This document shows positions 7,331 to 11,375 of a stretch of DNA of 11,375 nucleotides, piece after piece; position 1 is the first letter of the stretch, and the number at the start of each line of letters is the position of its first letter. This DNA is from Litorimonas sp963922935 (GTDB taxonomy: Bacteria; Pseudomonadota; Alphaproteobacteria; Caulobacterales; Maricaulaceae). A program made the position numbers and the translations under genes. The notes under the pieces are model-generated. The model was not told the DNA's origin. It worked only from the letters and a program-made list of their open reading frames with translations, and made no database searches. The stretch covers positions 1 to 11,375 of the forward strand of contig CAWUKE010000060.1 in the NCBI GenBank assembly GCA_963922935.1, given 5' to 3'.

Positions 7331-8713
7331 ATGGCGACGCTGGCGCTGATAACGCTGCCCTTATCGGGGCATATCAACCCTATGGTGGCGGGCGCGCGGG
7401 CGCTAACCCAAGCGGGTCACCGTCCGATCTTTGTCGGTCCGCCGGACCTTCTCGCCCGTCTTCCTGATGATGTTGCGACCTTTGAAATTGGTGCAGACAT
7501 ATTTCCGCGCGGCGAGCTAGATGCGCAGTGCGCGTGCCTGAGCCGGATGCGACGCTGGTCAGATGTAAAACAAATGCTGGCACTCATCGCGGCGCTTTCG
7601 CAGCTTTATCTCGACCGCTTGCCCAAAGCCGTGGACCAGATTGGCGCAGAGGCGATCTTGCATGATCAACTGGAACCCGGCGCCGGGATCGTCGCGCGGG
7701 GTCTGTCTCAAGTCGCAGGGCTTCGCCATATCAGCTTGGCCTGCGCGCTGCCGATGAACCGCGATCCGTCTGTGCCGCCCCCTGTGATGGGCTGGCCTTA
7801 CCGGCCAACCGCTTATGGGCATTGGCTCAATGCGGGCTATTACCGGGTGACCAATTGGCTGCTTCGGGATCAGTCCCGCAGTCTCGCTGTCGGTGCGAAA
7901 TGGTTCGATTTGTCCAAGCCGGATGTCGGCTCGGATGGTCAACCTTTGCAGGACTGGCAGTTGGTTTGGTCGGTCGATGACGGGCTGTCGCGCACGCATG
8001 ATTTGGCCCAGGGCTTTGCCTCGTTGGATTATCCGCGCGCCAGACCGCCCGCCTATATTGGCCCGCTGCGGGATGCGGTCAGTCCCTTTCCCGGCCTGGA
8101 GGCGATCGACGGAGAGCGAGACGGTCGCCCCCTTTGCTTTATCACGCTGGGAACGTTGATGGGCGGGCGGGCTAAGCTACTGTCAAAAATGGCTCGCGCA
8201 GCGCAGCGGGTCGGGCTGCAGCCCGTCATCGTCCATGGGGGGCGTCTCAAAGATGCCTCTCTTTTGGCTGACGGCACAATTGTTCGGGACTATCTGGATC
8301 AACAGGCTCTATTAGCCGCGTCAGAAGCCGCGATTGTCCATGGAGGATATAATAGTACGATGGATGCTGTCGCGGCAGGCTTGCCCTTTGTGACGGTCCC
8401 AATCGCTTTTGATCAAAGTGCGATTGCCGCGAGGATTGAGCGCGCGCAGATTGGGCGCGTTGTCAAACGGGCCGGGCCGGATTTGGTCCAGCGTCTTGCC
8501 TTTGGGCTATCAGATGCCGCCCGAGACGAGCGGATGCGGGCGGCACGTCAGCAGATGCGGTCTGAGGTTATGGCCGCGTCCGGAGTGAACGGGTTAGTAG
8601 CCGCTGTGAATGACGCGCTGAGCGGGCCGTCTTGGCATCCGACCGACAAGCCGTTCCGGTCAATGGCTACGCCAGCCAGACGGTATGACAGCTTCCCTGA
8701 AGCCGCTGAATAG
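7331..8713 (+). CDS. UGT/MGT-family glycosyltransferase, CrtX-like (GT-B fold)
   Basis: The protein has 460 residues and two Rossmann-like domains of the GT1/UGT type. The N-terminus has the family start ALITLPLSGHINPMVA with H14 of the GH pair at the catalytic-base position and RALTQAGH following. The linker ends with AYIGPLRD (241-248), as in CrtX-type enzymes. The donor half has CFITLGTLMGG (269-279) and the sugar-nucleotide motif HGGYNSTMDAVAAGLP (337-352) followed by VPIAFDQSAIAARI (356-369), very close to the CrtX pattern of LAFDQPGVAARI type. CrtX glucosylates zeaxanthin, but no other carotenoid gene is present here, so the acceptor is unknown; macrolide- or lipid-type acceptors remain possible. 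The C-terminal 40 residues are poorly conserved-looking. No Shine-Dalgarno precedes the ATG. The gene converges on coq7 with 16 bp between stops. Confidence 0.88.
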   Translation: MATLALITLPLSGHINPMVAGARALTQAGHRPIFVGPPDLLARLPDDVATFEIGADIFPRGELDAQCACLSRMRRWSDVKQMLALIAALSQLYLDRLPKAVDQIGAEAILHDQLEPGAGIVARGLSQVAGLRHISLACALPMNRDPSVPPPVMGWPYRPTAYGHWLNAGYYRVTNWLLRDQSRSLAVGAKWFDLSKPDVGSDGQPLQDWQLVWSVDDGLSRTHDLAQGFASLDYPRARPPAYIGPLRDAVSPFPGLEAIDGERDGRPLCFITLGTLMGGRAKLLSKMARAAQRVGLQPVIVHGGRLKDASLLADGTIVRDYLDQQALLAASEAAIVHGGYNSTMDAVAAGLPFVTVPIAFDQSAIAARIERAQIGRVVKRAGPDLVQRLAFGLSDAARDERMRAARQQMRSEVMAASGVNGLVAAVNDALSGPSWHPTDKPFRSMATPARRYDSFPEAAE

Positions 8714-8729
8714 ACGCGAAAGCGCCAGT

Positions 8730-9293
8730 TTAGATTTTCTCTGACACGCGAATGGCGGCGTGACATCCGGCGCGGATGACGCGGGACAGCAGCCGATAGG
8801 CCGGCGCTTCCTGCGCGCCGCCTTCAATGGCAATATCGCGGTGGTGCAGTTCGTCTTCGCGGAATTCGCGGAAGGTTGCGGCTAGCTCCGGGTCGTCTTG
8901 CTCAACGGCTTCGGCCTGTTTGGCATAATGCTGTTCAATGACCGTTTCGACGGCTTCCGTGCAAGCATGGGCGGCCTTTTCGCCCATCAGGGCGGTGGCG
9001 ACACCCAGACCATAGCCCGCCATATTCCAAAGCGGCATCATGGCCGTGGGGCGGACTTCGCGTTCGACGAGGAGGCGATCAAAGGCGTCCAGATGCTTTT
9101 GCTCTTCATCTTTCATTTCGCCCAGCTGTTCGGCCATCTCTGCGGTGCGGGGGCTTTGTTTGAAGACGGCTTGTTGCCCGCGATAAATCGCAACAGCGCC
9201 ATATTCTCCCGCATGATCCACGCGAAGCATTTCCTCAATCGCGCGGCGGGCGCGTCCGGTTAAGCGGCGATTACGTTGCGGTCTGGGTTTCAT
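8730..9293 (-). CDS. coq7: COQ7-type 5-demethoxyubiquinone hydroxylase
   Basis: This non-heme diiron monooxygenase hydroxylates demethoxyubiquinol, the penultimate step of ubiquinone synthesis, at the inner membrane. Its 187 residues match the usual bacterial COQ7 length. Every expected iron ligand is present: E30 in VDHAGEYGA, E64 and H67 in EEQKH, E116 in ACTEAVE, and E148 and H151 in EDELHH. The duplicated ExxH arrangement on a four-helix bundle is clear, and the C-terminal APAYRLLSRVIRAGCHAAIRVSE is typical. A basic N-terminus (residues 1-17) precedes the core. The ATG at 9293 lies inside the 3' end of dsbB (23-bp overlap), which implies cotranscription and likely translational coupling; only a weak purine-rich site precedes it. 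The gene is convergent with the glycosyltransferase gene. Confidence 0.97.
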   Translation of the reverse strand: MKPRPQRNRRLTGRARRAIEEMLRVDHAGEYGAVAIYRGQQAVFKQSPRTAEMAEQLGEMKDEEQKHLDAFDRLLVEREVRPTAMMPLWNMAGYGLGVATALMGEKAAHACTEAVETVIEQHYAKQAEAVEQDDPELAATFREFREDELHHRDIAIEGGAQEAPAYRLLSRVIRAGCHAAIRVSEKI

Positions 9294-9834
9294 ATCTCTT
9301 CGTCTTTCTCACTAAGCCAAGTTTGGCCACACCCAGCGCCCCGGCCAGAGACAGAAGCGCATTCCACGCTGCCATGGACAGGCCGAGGAAACGCCACGTC
9401 ACATCCGAACAGCTGGGCCCGGCGATCGGCTGATCTAAAACCGCCAGTGGGTCCTCTAGATTATACGCGGTTGTCCCGCCCGGTGTTCCTGCGGCGCATT
9501 GTTTCGGGCCTTCCAGCACGCCAAATTCGACCCCGACATGATAGCTTGCAAGGCCTGCGCTCAACAGCAAGGCCAATATCAAAAGAGCGAGGCTAAAGCC
9601 ACTGGGTAAAAAGCGGGGGCCAAACAGAGCGCGGAAGGCGATGATAGCGACGGCGATGCCGATCACGCCCATATGGGCATAGCGCTGCCAGTAGCACATG
9701 ATGCAAGGCGCATAGCCAAAGCCATATTGGAAAATCCAAGCCCCAACCAGCAATCCGAGCGACAGAGCCCCGCCAAAAAGGGCGGCTCGCACATCGGGCG
9801 CGTGCAAGGGGGAATTGTCCGGTAGGCTCGCCAT
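9271..9834 (-). CDS. dsbB: disulfide bond formation protein DsbB
   Basis: DsbB reoxidises periplasmic DsbA and passes the electrons to ubiquinone in the inner membrane. The protein has 187 residues with four membrane helices at about 18-37, 52-69, 78-98 and 148-170. The first periplasmic loop carries C44-IM-C47, directly followed by YWQRYAH with the conserved arginine near the quinone site. The second loop carries the other redox pair, C113 and C142, in KQCAAG and GPSCSD. All four essential cysteines are present. GAGG sits just before the ATG at 9834. The gene overlaps coq7 by 23 bp and diverges from the rodZ-like gene across 197 bp. The lipoprotein at 4902 and the TPR protein at 6433 each have a cysteine pair and are plausible clients. 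Confidence 0.96.
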   Translation of the reverse strand: MASLPDNSPLHAPDVRAALFGGALSLGLLVGAWIFQYGFGYAPCIMCYWQRYAHMGVIGIAVAIIAFRALFGPRFLPSGFSLALLILALLLSAGLASYHVGVEFGVLEGPKQCAAGTPGGTTAYNLEDPLAVLDQPIAGPSCSDVTWRFLGLSMAAWNALLSLAGALGVAKLGLVRKTKRYETQTAT

Positions 9835-9841
9835 CGGCCTC

Positions 9842-9870
9842 TATATAGGCATCGTCTGTCTGGACGTCAT
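9842..9870 (-). promoter_or_regulatory. candidate promoter for dsbB-coq7
   Basis: On the minus strand ATGACG (9870-9865) and TATATA (9847-9842) are separated by exactly 17 bases, matching four of six sigma-70 consensus bases each. The -10 ends eight bases before the dsbB ATG at 9834, so the transcript would have almost no leader. The spacing is good but the sequence match is moderate. Confidence 0.35.
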
Positions 9871-9916
9871 CTTAATCCTGCGGCTTTGGCGTGAGGCGTA
9901 ATGACCGTAAGAGTCG

Positions 9917-9946
9917 TGAAAATCCCTGAAAATCCCTGAAAACCTC
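9917..9946. repeat. three tandem 10-bp repeats upstream of rodZ
   Basis: TGAAAATCCC occurs at 9917-9926 and again at 9927-9936, followed by a diverged third copy TGAAAACCTC at 9937-9946. The 10-bp period places each A-tract on the same face of the helix. The array lies in the spacer between divergent dsbB and rodZ, 85 bp before the rodZ ATG. It may be a set of protein-binding sites or an intrinsically bent segment; chance slippage duplication is also possible. Confidence 0.7.
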
Positions 9947-9978
9947 TGGCTTGACTGTGAGGAAGGCTTGTCTGGCGG

Positions 9979-10007
9979 ATGACAACAGGTTTAACTTCGC
10001 TTTAAAT
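9979..10007 (+). promoter_or_regulatory. candidate sigma-70-like promoter for rodZ
   Basis: ATGACA (9979-9984, five of six -35 bases) and TTAAAT (10002-10007, four of six -10 bases) are 17 bases apart, which would start transcription near 10014 and leave a leader of about 18 bases. The -10 overlaps the second half of the CtrA-type site. A TTGACT at 9951 was also considered but has no -10 at the right distance. Confidence 0.35.
9991..10005 (+). promoter_or_regulatory. CtrA-type binding site (TTAA-N7-TTAA)
   Basis: TTAA at 9991-9994 and TTAA at 10002-10005 are separated by exactly seven bases, the published consensus architecture for the cell-cycle regulator CtrA in Caulobacter and relatives. 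The centre lies about 34 bases before the rodZ ATG. If the promoter at 9979-10007 is used, the site covers its -10 and would repress. If the mRNA is leaderless, the site would occupy the -35 position and could activate. A GANTC site (GAGTC, 9911-9915), the CcrM methylation target, lies 75 bp upstream. Confidence 0.55.
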
Positions 10008-10031
10008 TCCCTCCATCTAGGTCTGGCTTAA

Positions 10032-10775
10032 ATGTCTACCGAATTGTCATCCGCTTTGTCTAAGACAGACATATTGCCCAGCGCGAAGGGCGTCGGGGCT
10101 CGGTTGCGCGCACAACGCGCGGCACGCGGCTGGGATATTCAAGAGGCGTCCAAATATTCCGGTGTCAAAGCGCCGTTCCTTTCCGCCATTGAAAAAGGCG
10201 AGACCGAAGCCCTGCCGTCGATCGGGTATGTGCTCGGCTATGTCCGATCCTATGCGCGCGTGCTGGGTTTGGACGAAGCTAGTTGTGTAGCCGATTATAA
10301 GCGCGAGCTAGAGGCCGGGTCAGCCAAGCGCCCCCGCGGTATTCCGCATTTTGTGCCGACGCGACGCTGGCGCATCCCCAAAGGCAGTGTTCCAGCGTTG
10401 GGCGTTGTGGCGGCTGTTGTCATGCTGGGCAGTTGGTACGGTGTACAATTGGACACACAGGCGGCCAATTCGCCTGTTGCGCCCGTCGTTTTAGAGGCCC
10501 AAGACATTCCTATCAGTGCCGCGACACCCGATACGATTATCACGGTTCAAGCCAACGCGCCGAGCTGGGTCAGCTTACAAGATGCGCGCCGACGACTTGT
10601 GGTCAACCGGGTTTTTGTCACGGGGGAGCGCTGGCAAGTCGAACGGGGCAGCGCTTACACCTTGTCCGTGCGCGACGGCGGGGCGATTGAGCTGTTTATT
10701 GGTGAACGCTCTCTGGGCGCGCTCGGCTCGCAAGGTGAACCCGTCCGGGACTTTGCACTGCAAACTGTGCAATAG
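10032..10775 (+). CDS. rodZ: RodZ-like protein: cytoplasmic helix-turn-helix, one membrane segment, periplasmic DUF4115 domain
   Basis: RodZ links MreB filaments to the peptidoglycan-elongation machinery across the inner membrane. The 247-residue protein has the family's order. A cytoplasmic HTH_25-type domain (about 18-85) contains GARLRAQRAARGWDIQEAS and SYARVLGLD. A basic juxtamembrane stretch (98-117, RR and KR pairs) follows, then one hydrophobic segment (about 118-138). A linker (140-165) leads to a periplasmic beta-rich DUF4115 domain (168-245) with APSWVSLQDARRR and the GERW and LGALGSQGEPV motifs. It is shorter than E. coli RodZ (337), mainly through a short linker. The ribosome site is weak. 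It is immediately upstream of ispG, the same order as in E. coli, which supports the assignment. The spacer upstream holds a CtrA-type site. The alternative is a generic HTH membrane protein of this family. Confidence 0.88.
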   Translation: MSTELSSALSKTDILPSAKGVGARLRAQRAARGWDIQEASKYSGVKAPFLSAIEKGETEALPSIGYVLGYVRSYARVLGLDEASCVADYKRELEAGSAKRPRGIPHFVPTRRWRIPKGSVPALGVVAAVVMLGSWYGVQLDTQAANSPVAPVVLEAQDIPISAATPDTIITVQANAPSWVSLQDARRRLVVNRVFVTGERWQVERGSAYTLSVRDGGAIELFIGERSLGALGSQGEPVRDFALQTVQ

Positions 10776-10792
10776 GGCGACTGCGCAAAGCG

Positions 10793-10804
10793 GGCCCGCG
10801 GGCC
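10793..10804. other. perfect 12-bp GC palindrome after rodZ
   Basis: GGCCCGCGGGCC is a perfect palindrome 17 bases past the rodZ stop, followed by AAAACACC rather than a T-tract. It could be a protein-binding site or part of a weak hairpin at the rodZ 3' end. Palindromes of only G and C also arise readily in GC-rich DNA. Confidence 0.3.
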
Positions 10805-10833
10805 AAAACACCGCCTTTAATCTGTCATGCTTT

Positions 10834-10850
10834 AGCGCTAGGAAGCGCTT
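10834..10850 (+). promoter_or_regulatory. ispG ribosome-binding site inside a hairpin loop
   Basis: AGCGCT (10834-10839) and AGCGCT (10844-10849) are self-complementary and form a 6-bp stem closing a four-base loop AGGA (10840-10843). That AGGA is the only Shine-Dalgarno for ispG, seven bases before the ATG at 10851. The stem ends one base before the start codon, so folding would hide both the ribosome site and the start. Confidence 0.5.
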
Positions 10851-11375
10851 ATGAGTTCGCAGCCTACCTCCCTTCAAGCGGTTCGTCCGTGGCGCACGAT
10901 TGAACGGCGCCTTTGCCGGAAAATTCACGTGGGATCTGTGCCTGTGGGCGGGGACGCGCCGATTGCAGTGCAGTCCATGACCAATACGCTGACCCACGAT
11001 GTCGACGCGACGGTCGCGCAGATCAAGCGGTTGGAAGATGTGGGCGCGGATATTGTCCGCGTCTCTGTGCCTGATCCGGATAGCAGCGCAGCGCTGCGGG
11101 CCATTGTCGATCAGGTCAATGTCCCGCTCGTCGCGGATATTCACTTCCACTATAAGCGCGGGATTGAAGCCGCTGATGCGGGTGCGGCCTGCCTGCGCAT
11201 CAATCCGGGCAATATTGGCGGGCGGGACCGCGTGCGCGAAGTCGTCGCGGCCGCCCGCGCCAATGGCTGCTCCATCCGTATTGGCGTCAATGGCGGCTCT
11301 TTGGAAAAAGAACTGCTCGAAAAATATGGCGAGCCCTGTCCAGAGGCGATGGTCGAAAGCGCCCTCTTTCATGCG
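10851..11375 (+). CDS. ispG: 4-hydroxy-3-methylbut-2-en-1-yl diphosphate synthase (IspG/GcpE), N-terminal part, cut by the window edge
   Basis: IspG is the [4Fe-4S] enzyme that converts methylerythritol cyclodiphosphate to HMBPP in the MEP isoprenoid pathway. The 175 residues visible cover most of the N-terminal TIM barrel. Diagnostic stretches are VPVGGDAPIAVQSMTNT (30-46), VPLVADIHFHYK (91-102), CLRINPGNIGG (114-124) and IRIGVNGGSLEK (142-153). The C-terminal ferredoxin-like domain with the cluster cysteines lies beyond the right edge, so the gene is partial only because of the window. ATG at 10851 is supported by AGGA seven bases upstream, although that site sits in a hairpin loop. It is 75 bp downstream of rodZ on the same strand and probably cotranscribed, as in many proteobacteria. 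Confidence 0.97.
   Translation, partial: MSSQPTSLQAVRPWRTIERRLCRKIHVGSVPVGGDAPIAVQSMTNTLTHDVDATVAQIKRLEDVGADIVRVSVPDPDSSAALRAIVDQVNVPLVADIHFHYKRGIEAADAGAACLRINPGNIGGRDRVREVVAAARANGCSIRIGVNGGSLEKELLEKYGEPCPEAMVESALFHA

Noticed and set aside
8714..8729. Terminator between the convergent glycosyltransferase and coq7 genes
   Set aside because: The only stem is three base pairs (CGC-GAAA-GCG); the later TTTTCT lies inside coq7 and does not follow a real hairpin.
9917..9946. Tandem repeats as a CRISPR array
   Set aside because: Units are 10 bp with no spacers and no cas genes nearby.
10575..11372. Long minus-strand open frame (265 codons) opposite rodZ and ispG
   Set aside because: It is antisense to two firmly identified genes, has a composition unlike a folded protein, and is open as a by-product of GC-rich codon use.
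1..11375. Mobile element, prophage, toxin-antitoxin or defence system
   Set aside because: No transposase, integrase, terminal inverted repeats, target duplications or small paired genes were seen; base composition and codon use look even across the window.

Overview
The window looks like an ordinary chromosomal segment of an alphaproteobacterium. It is about 60% GC by eye, and every well-recognised protein is of alphaproteobacterial type: a short class A PBP, a CPA1 antiporter carrying an RCK domain, COQ7-type ubiquinone hydroxylase, DsbB, and a RodZ-like protein next to IspG. A TTAA-N7-TTAA (CtrA-type) site and scattered GANTC sites suggest a Caulobacterales/Maricaulales-like lineage, perhaps Hyphomonadaceae-like. 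That placement is an inference, not a demonstration. I see no insertion sequence, phage gene, CRISPR array, tRNA or rRNA, and no gene-free stretch longer than 200 bases.

Layout. Bases 1-69 may hold the last codons of a plus-strand gene. Three minus-strand genes follow, in transcription order: an unrecognised 191-residue protein (4784-4209), a Na+/H+ antiporter with an RCK/TrkA-N domain (4112-2115) and a class A penicillin-binding protein (2010-85). A plus-strand lipoprotein (4902-5528) diverges from this group. Its stop codon interleaves with the stop of a convergent SDR-family protein (6397-5525). A secreted TPR-like protein (6433-7230) is divergent from the SDR gene. It is followed by a 100-bp structured spacer and a CrtX-like UGT-type glycosyltransferase (7331-8713). 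On the minus strand, dsbB (9834-9271) overlaps coq7 (9293-8730) by 23 bp. A 197-bp divergent control region then leads to a RodZ-like gene (10032-10775) and ispG (10851 to beyond the right edge).

Functional threads. Envelope growth is represented by the PBP (peptidoglycan polymerase and crosslinker) and the RodZ-like morphogenesis protein. Isoprenoid and quinone chemistry is represented by IspG (MEP pathway), COQ7 (late ubiquinone step), DsbB (passes electrons from DsbA to ubiquinone) and a glycosyltransferase whose closest family resemblance is to carotenoid glycosylation. The dsbB-coq7 overlap couples a ubiquinone user with a ubiquinone maker.

I did not find a clearly new multi-gene system. 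The most interesting signals are regulatory: a CtrA-type site and a 10-bp-phased triple repeat upstream of rodZ, an ispG Shine-Dalgarno in the loop of a GC-rich hairpin, and mutually exclusive inverted repeats upstream of the glycosyltransferase.
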